64,000 nt of DNA from Plastoroseomonas hellenica (GTDB lineage Bacteria > Pseudomonadota > Alphaproteobacteria > Acetobacterales > Acetobacteraceae), in assembly GCF_018129085.1 (NCBI RefSeq), contig NZ_JAAGBB010000007.1, positions 62,001-126,000 on the forward strand, given 5' to 3'. Below are positions 55,444 through 63,547 of the stretch, one piece after another. Position 1 is the stretch's first letter. Every line of letters begins with the position of its first letter. A program made the position numbers and the translations under genes. The notes under the pieces are model-generated. The model saw only the letters and a list, made by a program, of their open reading frames with translations. It was not told the DNA's origin and did not search any database.

Positions 55444-56295
55444 ATGACCGGCCGCGATGGCGGCGCCGATCTGGTGCCGCCGCCGGGCGAGAGCCCGGTG
55501 GTCGTCCTGGTGCGGCCCCAGCTCGCGGACAATATCGGCGCCGCCGCCCGCGCCATGGCGAATGGCGGGCTGTTCCATCTGCGGCTGGTCGCGCCGCGCG
55601 ACGGCTGGCCGCAAGAGCATGCCTGGCGCATGGCCTCCGGCGCCGACCGCATCCTCGATGCGGCGCAGGTCTTCGACAGCGTTGAGGCGGCGGTCGCCGA
55701 TTGCCACCATGTCTTCGGCACCTGCCCGCGGCCGCGCCACGTCATCGTCCGCACCCTGACCGCCCGTGCCGCCGCGGAGGATCTGCGCGCCCTCAACGCG
55801 CGGGATCAGCGCGTCGCGGTGCTGTTCGGACCGGAGCGGGCGGGGCTGACCGCGGAGGACCTCGCCTGCTGCGACACGCTGGTGCGCTATCCGCTCAACC
55901 CCGCGCATATGTCGCTGAACCTGGCGCAGGCGGTGATGATCCTTGCCTATGAATGGTGGACCGCGGCGGAGGCGACGCCGCCGCGCCTGCTCGTCACCAA
56001 CGAGACGCGGGTCGCGACCAAGGGTGAGCTGGAAGCCTTCCTGGAACGGCTGGTCGCCGAGCTCGATGCCAGCGGCTTCCTCGACACCGAGCACAAGCGA
56101 CCGACCATGGTGCGCAACCTCCGCCACTGGTTCCAGCGCGGTGCGGTGACCGAGCAGGAACTGCGCACGCTGCATGGCGTGGTGACCGAACTCTCGCGTG
56201 GCCGCATGACGCGCGGCCGGCTGCCGGAGCCTGACCCGGCACCGCCCTGGGGCGGGGCAGGAGAGGCGGACGAGGGACAGATCCCGCGCCGGTGA
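55444..56295 (+). CDS. SPOUT RNA methyltransferase, TrmJ-like
   Basis: A 283-residue TrmH/TrmJ-type enzyme with the knotted SAM-binding fold: VVVLVRPQLADNIGAAARAMANGG, LFGPERAGLTAEDL and YPLNPAHMSLNLAQAVMILAYEWW, the three SPOUT motifs. An extended C-terminal helical domain resembles TrmJ, which makes the 2'-O-methyl at position 32 of tRNA. The start is set by a GAGGTTCC ribosome site ahead of the ATG. The cysS-trmJ order makes a small tRNA operon. Confidence 0.9.
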   Translation: MTGRDGGADLVPPPGESPVVVLVRPQLADNIGAAARAMANGGLFHLRLVAPRDGWPQEHAWRMASGADRILDAAQVFDSVEAAVADCHHVFGTCPRPRHVIVRTLTARAAAEDLRALNARDQRVAVLFGPERAGLTAEDLACCDTLVRYPLNPAHMSLNLAQAVMILAYEWWTAAEATPPRLLVTNETRVATKGELEAFLERLVAELDASGFLDTEHKRPTMVRNLRHWFQRGAVTEQELRTLHGVVTELSRGRMTRGRLPEPDPAPPWGGAGEADEGQIPRR

Positions 56296-56332
56296 ATCAC
56301 CCGGGCTGGCGAAGATGCTCTAGTCTTGGGCC

Positions 56333-57019
56333 ATGGACGCCTCTGCCGCCCCATCGAGTCCCCGCCGGCGCAGCCGCCTGTCGCGCCCGACCCATGCCGA
56401 AGCCCTGGCGACGCAACTGGCCGAGGCGATTGTCGGCGGCGAGCGCCCGCCGGGCACCGCGCTCGAGGAACTGCAACTCGCGGCCGAATTCGGCGTCTCC
56501 CGCACCCCGGTGCGCGAGGCGCTGCGGCAACTGGCGGCAACCGGGCTGGTCGAGCATCGTCCCCGCCGCGGCGCCGTCGTCGCCCGGCCGGATACGGCGC
56601 GGCTGCACGGCATGTTCCAGGTGATGGCGGAGCTGGAGGCGATGGTCGCGACCCTTTGCGCCAGCGCCATGCCGCCGCGCGAGCGGCGCGCGCTGGAGGT
56701 ATTGCACGGCAGCATGGCGGAGATGGTGCGGTTTTCGCGTCTCGCCGAGTATCGCGCCGCCAATGTGGAATTCCATCGCCGGCTCTATGCCGGATCCGGC
56801 AATGCCTATCTGGCGGAGTTGGCCGGCGCGACGCGGCAGCGCCTGGCCCCCTTCCGGGGCGCGCAGCTCGAGGCGCCGGAGAGGCTGCGGCGCTCCCACG
56901 CCGAGCATGGGGAGATCCTGACCGCGATCGCGCGCGGGGATGGGGCGACGGCCGCGGCGGCCGCCCGGCTGCATCTTCGGCTGACCGAGGAAGCCTGGGC
57001 GCTGATGGCCGGCATCTGA
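56333..57019 (+). CDS. GntR-family regulator, FCD subfamily (ring-opening operon)
   Basis: A 228-residue regulator. A Ser/Arg/Pro-rich N terminus precedes the winged helix (about 20-80; GTALEELQLAAEFGVSRTPVREALRQLAATGLVEHRPRRGAVV), and the C-terminal FCD domain (MFQVMAELEAMVATLCAS, NVEFHRRLYAGSGNAYL, SHAEHGEILTAIARGD) has the metal-binding His and Asp pattern. It is the gene immediately before the sigma-54-driven cyclic ureide operon, on the same strand and 160 bases away, so it probably controls it in response to an intermediate. Confidence 0.9.
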   Translation: MDASAAPSSPRRRSRLSRPTHAEALATQLAEAIVGGERPPGTALEELQLAAEFGVSRTPVREALRQLAATGLVEHRPRRGAVVARPDTARLHGMFQVMAELEAMVATLCASAMPPRERRALEVLHGSMAEMVRFSRLAEYRAANVEFHRRLYAGSGNAYLAELAGATRQRLAPFRGAQLEAPERLRRSHAEHGEILTAIARGDGATAAAAARLHLRLTEEAWALMAGI

Positions 57020-57054
57020 GTAAAAATAAGGCAGAATCCATCCAATCCGGGCGT

Positions 57055-57064
57055 TGTGCATACA
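57055..57064. promoter_or_regulatory. Candidate GntR/FCD operator ahead of the cyclic ureide operon
   Basis: TGTGCATACA has TGT and ACA half-sites spaced by four bases, like weak FCD-type operators. It lies 74 bases upstream of the -24 element. The arms are short and the centre is not symmetric, so this is only a candidate. Confidence 0.3.
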
Positions 57065-57135
57065 CGAAGAGCCGATGATGCCAGGGACTTCCCTGTTAAC
57101 TTCTTGAGTTGGAACAATTTCTGGGCTTCCGTGCT

Positions 57136-57152
57136 CTGGCACGCACATTGCT
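57136..57152 (+). promoter_or_regulatory. Sigma-54 promoter (-24/-12) of the cyclic ureide operon
   Basis: CTGGCACGCACATTGCT is a full match to the RpoN consensus, with GG at 57138-57139 and GC at 57150-57151 spaced by 10 bases. Predicted start of transcription is near 57162, so the leader to the ATG at 57180 is only about 18 bases and a GTG start at 57153 would lie before the transcript. Confidence 0.88.
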
Positions 57153-57179
57153 GTGTTCCCAGGCCTGGGGAACGCGCCG

Positions 57180-58511
57180 ATGCCTGCTCCGCCGACCGAC
57201 ATAGCCGGCTATCGCACTGCCTATGAGGGCGGCATGCGCCCTGCTGACCTGCTGGCCGCAGCCCATGCGGCCATTCAGGCCTGCCCAGATCCCGGCGTCT
57301 TCCTCGATGTGACGCCGTTGCCGGGGCTGCTGGCGGAAGCCGCATCGCTGCCGCCCTTCGACCCGGAGCGCTTCCCCCTTTGGGGCGTGCCCTTCGCGGT
57401 GAAGGACAATATCGATGTATCAGGGCGGCCGACGACCGCGGCCTGCCCCGCTTTCGCCTATCTGCCTGGGACGGATGCGCCGGCGGTGGCGCGGCTGCGC
57501 GCGGCGGGTGCGATTCCGGTCGCCAAGACCAATCTCGACCAATTCGCGACCGGGCTGGTGGGCGTGCGCACACCGCACCCGGTGCCGCGCAACACCGCAG
57601 CCCCCGATCGCGTACCCGGCGGTTCCAGCTCCGGCAGCGCGGTCGCGGTGGCGCTCGGCCTCGTGCCCTTCGCCCTCGGCACCGATACAGCCGGGTCGGG
57701 GCGGGTGCCGGCGGCGCTGAACGGCCTGGTCGGCCTCAAGCCATCGCCCGGCGTCGTCTCTGTTCGTGGCGTGGTGCCGGCCTGCCGCAGCCTCGACTGC
57801 ATTTCCGCCTTTGCGCGCGACGTCGCCGGCGCCTGGACGGTCTTCGACGCAATGCGTGGCTATGACCCGGAAGATCCCTATGCGCGCGCCGCTGCGCCCG
57901 ACGATCCGTCGCCGATCGCGCGCCTGGGCATTCCCGACACCGCCACACTGATCTTCGACGAGGCGGAGGCGCGGCATGCCTGGGACGCGGCCCTGCCCAC
58001 GCTGCAGGGCGCTGCGCCGGCCGTGTCGCCGGTCTCGGTCGCCGACTTCCTCGCCATCGCGCGGATGCTCTACGAGAGCGCGCTGGTCGCCGAGCGCGAT
58101 GCCAGCTTCGGGGGTTTCGTGCGCGCGAACCCCGCGGCGACCCATCCGGTGGTGCGCGAGATCACGCTCGGCGCCGACCGGTTCACCGCGACCGACGCCA
58201 TCCGCGCCATGCACCAGCTCGCCATCCTGCGCCGCCGGACAGAGGTAGTCTGGGAGCAGGTGGAGGCGATCGTCCTCCCCTCGGTCCCGCAATTCCCGAC
58301 GCTCGCGGCGCTGGAGGCCGATCCGATCGGGCCCAACGCCCGGCTCGGCACCTACACGAATTTCGTGAACCTGCTCGGGCTCGCGGCGATCGCCGTCCCC
58401 GGGCCGCTGCGGCCGGACGGCTTGCCGGCAGGCGTCACCTTCATCGGCCCCTTTGGCTCCGATGCGCGCCTCGCACGCCTGGCCGCACGCTTCATGGGAG
58501 AGGCGGCATGA
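57180..58511 (+). CDS. Allophanate hydrolase-type amidase (catalytic half)
   Basis: A 443-residue amidase-signature enzyme most like the catalytic domain of AtzF. Key residues: Lys75 in GVPFAVKDNID, the cis-Ser of PGGSSSGSAVAV (about 150) and nucleophile Ser173 in GTDTAGSGRVPA; AtzF-type stretches TTAACPAFAY, KTNLDQFATGLVGVR and RGVVPACRSLDCIS. The family hydrolyses allophanate, releasing ammonia and carbon dioxide. Normal AtzF is about 600 residues with a C-terminal decarboxylase-like domain; here the chain ends after the amidase domain and that second domain is encoded by the next gene. The sigma-54 promoter sets the start at 57180 rather than the GTG at 57153. A GGGGAA ribosome site precedes it. 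Confidence 0.85.
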   Translation: MPAPPTDIAGYRTAYEGGMRPADLLAAAHAAIQACPDPGVFLDVTPLPGLLAEAASLPPFDPERFPLWGVPFAVKDNIDVSGRPTTAACPAFAYLPGTDAPAVARLRAAGAIPVAKTNLDQFATGLVGVRTPHPVPRNTAAPDRVPGGSSSGSAVAVALGLVPFALGTDTAGSGRVPAALNGLVGLKPSPGVVSVRGVVPACRSLDCISAFARDVAGAWTVFDAMRGYDPEDPYARAAAPDDPSPIARLGIPDTATLIFDEAEARHAWDAALPTLQGAAPAVSPVSVADFLAIARMLYESALVAERDASFGGFVRANPAATHPVVREITLGADRFTATDAIRAMHQLAILRRRTEVVWEQVEAIVLPSVPQFPTLAALEADPIGPNARLGTYTNFVNLLGLAAIAVPGPLRPDGLPAGVTFIGPFGSDARLARLAARFMGEAA

Positions 58512-58918
58512 TCGAGATCGCGGTCGTCGGCGCGCATCTCTCGGGACTGGCCCTGAACCATGAGCTGACCACGCGCGGCGGCGCGCTGCTGCGCGCCGTC
58601 GCGACCGAACCCTGTTACCGCTTTTTTGCGCTGGCCGGCGGGCCGCCGCGCCGTCCCGGCCTGCTGCGCACCGCGGCGGGGGAGGGCTTCGCCATCGCGA
58701 CCGAGGTCTGGGCGCTGCCGCCGGAAGGCTTCGCGGCTTTCGTCGCCGCGGTGCCGCCGCCGCTCTGCATCGGCACCCTGCTGCTCGCCGATGGCTCCCG
58801 CCCCAAGGGCTTCCTCGCCGAACCCGAAGGGCTGCGGGGCGCCGAGGAGATCAGCCGTCACGGCGGCTGGCGCGCCTTTCTTGCATCCATCGCCGAACAG
58901 AAGGAGGCCGTTCCATGA
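58508..58918 (+). CDS. Allophanate hydrolase C-terminal domain as a separate protein
   Basis: A 136-residue protein that resembles the C-terminal domain of AtzF-type allophanate hydrolases: VVGAHLSGLALNHELTTRGGALL at the start, EPCYRFFALAGGPPRRPGLLR, the middle FAIATEVWALPPEGFAAFVAAVPPPLCIGTLLLADG and the closing GGWRAFLASI. In AtzF this domain is credited with handling (decarboxylating) the N-carboxycarbamate intermediate. It overlaps the amidase gene by four bases and the next gene by four, so the two halves are made together and should act as a complex. I see no frameshift that would link them: the amidase ends with a normal helix and stop. Confidence 0.82.
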   Translation: MIEIAVVGAHLSGLALNHELTTRGGALLRAVATEPCYRFFALAGGPPRRPGLLRTAAGEGFAIATEVWALPPEGFAAFVAAVPPPLCIGTLLLADGSRPKGFLAEPEGLRGAEEISRHGGWRAFLASIAEQKEAVP

Positions 58919-59871
58919 TTCGTCGCCGTCACCTCATCACGGGCGCCGCCATCGCGCCGCTCGCCGTCCCGCATCTCGCGCGCGCCCAGGCAGCCCGCAC
59001 CGTGAAGATGGGCTCGCTGCGCCTGATCCATTCGATGACGCCGCATTTCTACCAGCGCTTCGCGCCGCAGGGGCTGACCGTAGAGATCATCACCTTCGAC
59101 AGCCCGACCGACGGCAAGAACGCGGTCGTCACCCGCTCCGTCGATTTCGGCGGCTTCGGCATCGCGGCGGCGACGCTCGGCGCCGCGGCGGGTGAACCGA
59201 TCGTCGTGGTCGGCGCCTTCTGCAACCGTGGCATGGGCATCGTCTCGAAAGCGGGCAGCGAGCTCCGCACGCTGCGCGACCTGCGCGGCAAGCGCATCGG
59301 CATCTGGCCGGGCTCGACGCAGGAGGTCTTCATCCTCGACCGTCTCAGGAGCGAAGGCATGACGGTGCGCGACATCACCGCGGTGCGCGTGCCCTTCGGC
59401 GAGATGCACGCCATGCTCCAGCGCGGCGACATCGACGCCTATGTGGGCGCCGAGCCGGGCCCCGGCCTCTCGCTCTCCTCCGGCATCGGGCAGCTCGTCG
59501 AATACCCCTACGGCACCGCGATGGGCGGGCTGAACATGATCTTCGGTACCAGCGAGCAGATGATCGCCCAGGATCCGGCCCTGGTCACCACCATGCTGCG
59601 CATCCATCGGCAGGCCAGCGAGTACATGGCTGCCAATCCGCGCGAGGTGGCGGAGGCGACGGTGCGCATCCTCGGCGCGCCGCGCGGGGCCGTCGACAAT
59701 GCACTCGGCGCGCAGAACGTCGAATACATCTGGCGCCTGGATGAGACCGTGGTTCGCCAGTCGCGCACCTATGCGCAGCGCATGCTCGACCTGCGCCAGA
59801 TCCGCCGACTGCCGGATTTTGCGAAGTTCCTCAATCCGCGCTTCTCCAACGAGGTCGCGGCGGCCGCCTGA
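58915..59871 (+). CDS. ABC importer substrate-binding protein (NMT1/SsuA-like)
   Basis: A 318-residue periplasmic receptor with a twin-arginine-like start (MIRRRHLITGAAIAP...ARAQ). The mature part reads like the nitrate/taurine/sulfonate/THI5 receptor group: DFGGFGIAAATLGAAAGEPIVVVGAF, LRDLRGKRIGIWPGSTQEVFIL, DAYVGAEPGPGLSL. Together with the permease and ATPase it forms one importer. The ligand is inferred from the operon to be a cyclic or linear ureide, not sulfonate. Four-base overlap with the previous gene. Confidence 0.88.
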   Translation: MIRRRHLITGAAIAPLAVPHLARAQAARTVKMGSLRLIHSMTPHFYQRFAPQGLTVEIITFDSPTDGKNAVVTRSVDFGGFGIAAATLGAAAGEPIVVVGAFCNRGMGIVSKAGSELRTLRDLRGKRIGIWPGSTQEVFILDRLRSEGMTVRDITAVRVPFGEMHAMLQRGDIDAYVGAEPGPGLSLSSGIGQLVEYPYGTAMGGLNMIFGTSEQMIAQDPALVTTMLRIHRQASEYMAANPREVAEATVRILGAPRGAVDNALGAQNVEYIWRLDETVVRQSRTYAQRMLDLRQIRRLPDFAKFLNPRFSNEVAAAA

Positions 59872-59899
59872 GGCAGAACCGGAAGGAGAGGGGGCCGCC

Positions 59900-60745
59900 A
59901 TGTCGCAAGCCGTCGCCGAACCCGTGCCCGCGGCACGGCGCGTGCCGCCCTTCAGGCGTTTGCTCGACAGCGCGGGGACGGTTGGCCTCGCGCTGATCGT
60001 GCCGTTGCTGCTGCTGCTGTTCTGGCATCTGGCGGTGGCCGGGGGGATGACCCAGCTCATCCCCTCGCCCTATGACGTCGCGGAATACATGGTGGACTTC
60101 GCCTGGGGCGGCATCTGGGACGATGCCTTCTCCGGCACCTTGCTCATCCACCTCGTCGCCTCCGCGACCCGAGTCTATGGCGGCTTCGCGCTGGCCGCGC
60201 TCTGCGCTGTGCCGCTCGGCATCCTGATCGGGCGGGTGCCGCTGATCCGCGACCTGCTCGACCCTTTCCTGCAGCTCATGCGGCCCATCCCGGTCACTGC
60301 CTGGCTGCCGCTCTCGATGATCCTCTTCGGGCTCGGGCCGCGCTCGGCTTTCTTCCTGGTCTTCCTCGGGGCCTTCTACCCGATCCTGCTCAACACCATC
60401 TTTGGCGTTCGCAGCGTCGAGACGCGGCTGTTCGAAGCGGCGTCGATGCTCGGCTGCCGGGGCAATGCGCAGTTCTTCAAGGTGGTGCTGCCGGCCTCCC
60501 TGCCATCCATCTTCACCGGGCTCCGCCTCGGCCTCGGGCTCGCCTGGTTCGTTATCGTGGTCGGCGAGATGACCGGCGTGCCGCAGGGCCTCGGCGCCGT
60601 CATCATGGATGCGCGGACCTTGTCGCGCACCGAGCTCGTCATCTGCGGCATGATCGTGATCGGTATCGCCGGCTTCATCTCCGATCGCATCGTTCTCGCC
60701 CTGATGAACCGCCTGCTTCGCTGGAGCCCGCAGCATCATGGTTGA
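59900..60745 (+). CDS. ABC importer permease
   Basis: A 281-residue inner-membrane permease of the nitrate/sulfonate/taurine class (BPD_transp_1), six helices. The EAA-like loop is in RLFEAASMLGCRGNAQFFKVVLPASLPSIFTGLRLGLG. The ATG at 59900 follows a GGAAGGAGAG site; the frame is open upstream. It overlaps the ATPase gene by eight bases. Confidence 0.9.
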   Translation: MSQAVAEPVPAARRVPPFRRLLDSAGTVGLALIVPLLLLLFWHLAVAGGMTQLIPSPYDVAEYMVDFAWGGIWDDAFSGTLLIHLVASATRVYGGFALAALCAVPLGILIGRVPLIRDLLDPFLQLMRPIPVTAWLPLSMILFGLGPRSAFFLVFLGAFYPILLNTIFGVRSVETRLFEAASMLGCRGNAQFFKVVLPASLPSIFTGLRLGLGLAWFVIVVGEMTGVPQGLGAVIMDARTLSRTELVICGMIVIGIAGFISDRIVLALMNRLLRWSPQHHG

Positions 60746-61511
60746 AATTCCCATCCTCGAGGTGAAGAACGTCTCCAAGCGCTTCGTGCTGCAGGGCCAG
60801 AGCATCGACGCGCTGCGCGACGCGAACCTGACCGTGCGCAAGGGCGAGTTCATCTGCTTGATCGGCGCTTCCGGCTGCGGCAAGTCGACCCTGCTCCGCA
60901 TCGTCGCCGGCTTCGAGCAGCCGACATCGGGGGAGGCGCTGATGTGGGGCAAGCCGGTCCTGGGCCCGGCGCCCGACCGCGGCATGGTGTTCCAGGATTA
61001 CGGCCTGTTTCCCTGGCTCACCGTGCGCCAGAATATCGGCTTCGGCCCGGCCTCCCGCGGGCGCCCCAAGGCGGAGGTGCGGGAGACCGTCGACCGCTTC
61101 GTGGAGATGGTCGGGCTGACGCGCTTCGCCGATGTCTGGCCGCACCAGCTCTCGGGCGGCATGAAGCAGCGTGTCGCGATCGCGCGGGTGCTGGCGAATG
61201 ACGCCGAGATGGTGCTGATGGACGAGCCCTTCGGCGCGCTCGATGCCATGACGCGCGAACGCCTGCAGGACGAGCTGCTGGAGATCTGGCAACGCACGGG
61301 CCTGACGGTGCTCTTCGTCACCCATTCGATCGAGGAGGCGATCTTCCTCTCCAATCGGGTCGTGGTGATGGAGCCAGGCCCCGGCCGCATCGCCAGCACC
61401 CATGAGGTGGAGCTGCCGCGCCCGCGCGATGTCGCGAGCCCCGAATTCAACGCCGTGCGCCGCGTCCTGAGTGCCCGGCTGCACAGCCATCACGCGCCGA
61501 AGGCGGCATGA
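60738..61511 (+). CDS. ABC importer ATPase
   Basis: A 257-residue ABC ATPase: Walker A GASGCGKSTLLR near residue 43, Q-loop VFQDYGLFPW, signature LSGGMKQRVAIARVL near 137, Walker B MVLMDEPFGALDAMTR and switch His in FVTHSIEEA. It is closest to the SsuB/TauB/NrtD group. It energises import through the preceding permease. Four-base overlap with the amidohydrolase gene. Confidence 0.95.
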   Translation: MVEIPILEVKNVSKRFVLQGQSIDALRDANLTVRKGEFICLIGASGCGKSTLLRIVAGFEQPTSGEALMWGKPVLGPAPDRGMVFQDYGLFPWLTVRQNIGFGPASRGRPKAEVRETVDRFVEMVGLTRFADVWPHQLSGGMKQRVAIARVLANDAEMVLMDEPFGALDAMTRERLQDELLEIWQRTGLTVLFVTHSIEEAIFLSNRVVVMEPGPGRIASTHEVELPRPRDVASPEFNAVRRVLSARLHSHHAPKAA

Positions 61512-62611
61512 TCCGCCGCGCGGCCGTTCATCGCGTCGCGATGCGCCACCCCGGCGACGTCGCGGCCATTGAGGCGCTGTTCGACGCCGGCGTGCCGGAC
61601 CCGCGCGATGTCGTCGCCATCCTCGGCAAGACCGAGGGCAATGGCTGCGTCAACGACTTCACCCGGGCCTTCGCGGTGCAGTCGCTGACCCAGATGCTCG
61701 CGGTGCGACTCGGCACCGCGCCGGCCGAGGTTGCGCACCGCGTCGCGATGGTGATGTCCGGCGGCACCGAGGGCGGGCTGTCGCCGCATTTCCTGGTCTT
61801 CAGCGTCGGCCGCACCGATGCTGCGGCGAATCCCGCCGGTGCACTCGCCATCGCCACCGCCTTCACCCGCGATTTCGCGCCGGAGGAGATCGGCCGCATG
61901 GCGCAGGTGGAAGCCACTGCCGAGGCCATCCGGGCCGCCGCTTCCGGCATGGCGGAGATCCACTACGTCCAGATCAAATGCCCGCTGCTGACCACGGAGC
62001 GCATCGCGGAGGCCGCATCCCGCGGTGCCACCGTCGCGACCCACGACACCTATGCCTCGATGGGCCTGTCGCGCGGCGCCTCGGCGCTCGGCGTCGCGCT
62101 GGCGCTGGGGGAGGTCGCGCGCGACGCCCTGGCCGATGCGGCGATCGGCAGCGACACGGCGCTCTATTCCGGGCGCGCCGGCACCTCGGCCGGTGTCGAG
62201 CTGATGCGCAACGAGATCATCCTGTTCGGCATGAGCCCGGACTGGGCGGGCGACCTCGTCATCGCCCATGACGTGATGGCGGATGCCATCGACCTGCCCG
62301 CGGTGCAGCGCGCGCTGCGCGCCGCCGGTCTGGATGCCGGCGGCGGGCAATTGCCGGACGCCGAGCAGGCGCGCCTGGTGGCCGTTCTGGCCAAGGCGGA
62401 GCCATCCTCGGATGGCCGCATCCGCGGCGCGCGGCACATCATGAACGAGGACAGCGACATCAACGCCACGCGCCATGCCCGCGCCCTGGTCGGCGGCGTC
62501 ATCGCTGCGGCCACCGGCCGCACCGCGCTCTTCGTCTCCGGCGGCGCCGAGCACCAGGGGCCGGATGGTGGCGGCCCGGTCGCGGTGATCGCGCGGCGCG
62601 CAGATCTATAG
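61508..62611 (+). CDS. Ring-opening amidohydrolase (cyanuric acid hydrolase/barbiturase family)
   Basis: A 367-residue member of the cyanuric acid hydrolase/barbiturase fold, built of three similar domains. The three Lys/Ser pairs can be placed: Lys41 (ILGKTEGNGCVNDF) with Ser84 (VMSGGTEGG), Lys157 (YVQIKCPLL) with Ser227 (GTSAGVEL), Lys296 (VLAKAEPSSDG) with Ser344 (FVSGGAEHQGPDGGG). The family opens the s-triazine ring of cyanurate or the pyrimidine ring of barbiturate. Sequence alone does not separate the two; the nearby allophanate hydrolase favours cyanurate, while the sigma-54-linked rutA gene makes a pyrimidine route worth testing. Its start overlaps the ATPase stop (ATGA). Confidence 0.92.
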   Translation: MIRRAAVHRVAMRHPGDVAAIEALFDAGVPDPRDVVAILGKTEGNGCVNDFTRAFAVQSLTQMLAVRLGTAPAEVAHRVAMVMSGGTEGGLSPHFLVFSVGRTDAAANPAGALAIATAFTRDFAPEEIGRMAQVEATAEAIRAAASGMAEIHYVQIKCPLLTTERIAEAASRGATVATHDTYASMGLSRGASALGVALALGEVARDALADAAIGSDTALYSGRAGTSAGVELMRNEIILFGMSPDWAGDLVIAHDVMADAIDLPAVQRALRAAGLDAGGGQLPDAEQARLVAVLAKAEPSSDGRIRGARHIMNEDSDINATRHARALVGGVIAAATGRTALFVSGGAEHQGPDGGGPVAVIARRADL

Positions 62612-62621
62612 GGAGCCCACC

Positions 62622-63506
62622 ATGCCGCAGCGCCCCGAGCAGCGCCTGGCTTACACCGCCGCGATCGACCGCCCGGCACTGACGCTGCCCGGCGGCGCGA
62701 AGCTCGCCATCTGGCCCGTGGTGAATGTCGAGCACTGGCTGATCGACAATCCGATGCCGCGCCAGGTGCTGTCACCGCCGACCGGCGCCGCCCTGTTGCC
62801 GGACGTGCCGAACTGGGCCTGGCATGAATACGGGATGCGGGTCGGCTTCTGGCGCTTCGCCGATGCCTTCGCCAGACGCGGCATCCGGCCGACCCTCTCC
62901 TGCAACGCCTCGGTCTGCCTGGAATATCCCCGCGTCGCCGCGGCCGCGCGCGATGCCGGATGGGACTTCATGGGCCATGGCTTCCATCAGGTGCCGACGC
63001 ATCGCATCGAGGATCAGCGGGCGATGATCTTCCGCAGCGTGGAGACGATCGCCGCCTTCACCCAGGCGCCGGTGCTGGGCTGGCTCGGCCCAGGCCTCAC
63101 GGAGACGCTGGAGACGCCGGACCTGCTGGCCGAAGCCGGCATCCGCTATCTCGGCGATTTCCCGGTCGATGATCGCCCGTCGCGCATTGCGACGGCGCAT
63201 GGGCCGCTGGTAGCACTGCCCTATCCGGTCGAGCTGAACGACATCCCGGTGGTCATGATCCAGCACCATGCGGAGGAGGAGCTCGGCCGCCGCGCCATGC
63301 TCGCCGCGGCCCGGTTGCTGGCGGAAGCGGAGACCAGCGGGGCGCGGGTGATGGGGATCGCGGTGCACCCCTATATCTCCGCGGTGCCGCACCGGATTGC
63401 CGCCTTCGAGGCGATGCTGGACAGCCTCGCGGCCCTGCCGGGGGTGGTGTTCCGGCAGGGCCGCGACCTGCTTGACTGGTATCTCGCGAGCGGCGATCCC
63501 GCCTGA
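62622..63506 (+). CDS. NodB-fold (polysaccharide deacetylase/PuuE-like) hydrolase
   Basis: A 294-residue protein of the carbohydrate esterase 4/PuuE superfamily. It lacks a signal peptide, so it is cytoplasmic, unlike true polysaccharide deacetylases. Visible family features are VVNVEHW near residue 33 (Glu in place of the usual Asp-Asp motif), FMGHGFHQVPTHRIEDQ with the metal-binding His residues, GWLGPGLTET and YLGDFPVDD. PuuE members open the allantoin ring (allantoinase) and related cyclic ureides. As the last gene of a tight operon it is likely to act on the ring or a linear product. It starts ten bases after the amidohydrolase stop. Its exact reaction is unassigned. Confidence 0.83.
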   Translation: MPQRPEQRLAYTAAIDRPALTLPGGAKLAIWPVVNVEHWLIDNPMPRQVLSPPTGAALLPDVPNWAWHEYGMRVGFWRFADAFARRGIRPTLSCNASVCLEYPRVAAAARDAGWDFMGHGFHQVPTHRIEDQRAMIFRSVETIAAFTQAPVLGWLGPGLTETLETPDLLAEAGIRYLGDFPVDDRPSRIATAHGPLVALPYPVELNDIPVVMIQHHAEEELGRRAMLAAARLLAEAETSGARVMGIAVHPYISAVPHRIAAFEAMLDSLAALPGVVFRQGRDLLDWYLASGDPA

Positions 63507-63508
63507 CA

Positions 63509-63526
63509 CGGGCCGTTGCCGGCCCG
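63509..63526. terminator. Hairpin ending the cyclic ureide operon
   Basis: CGGGCCG-TTGC-CGGCCCG, a 7-base-pair stem, three bases after the stop of the PuuE-like gene and between convergent genes. Weak terminator-like; no U tract. Confidence 0.5.
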
Positions 63527-63547
63527 CATCCGTCCAGCGGTGCCCGC

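Noticed and set aside
52512-55796. A 1094-codon open frame on the minus strand opposite gltX and cysS
   Set aside because: Antisense shadow with no domain signature; both plus-strand genes are conserved synthetases.
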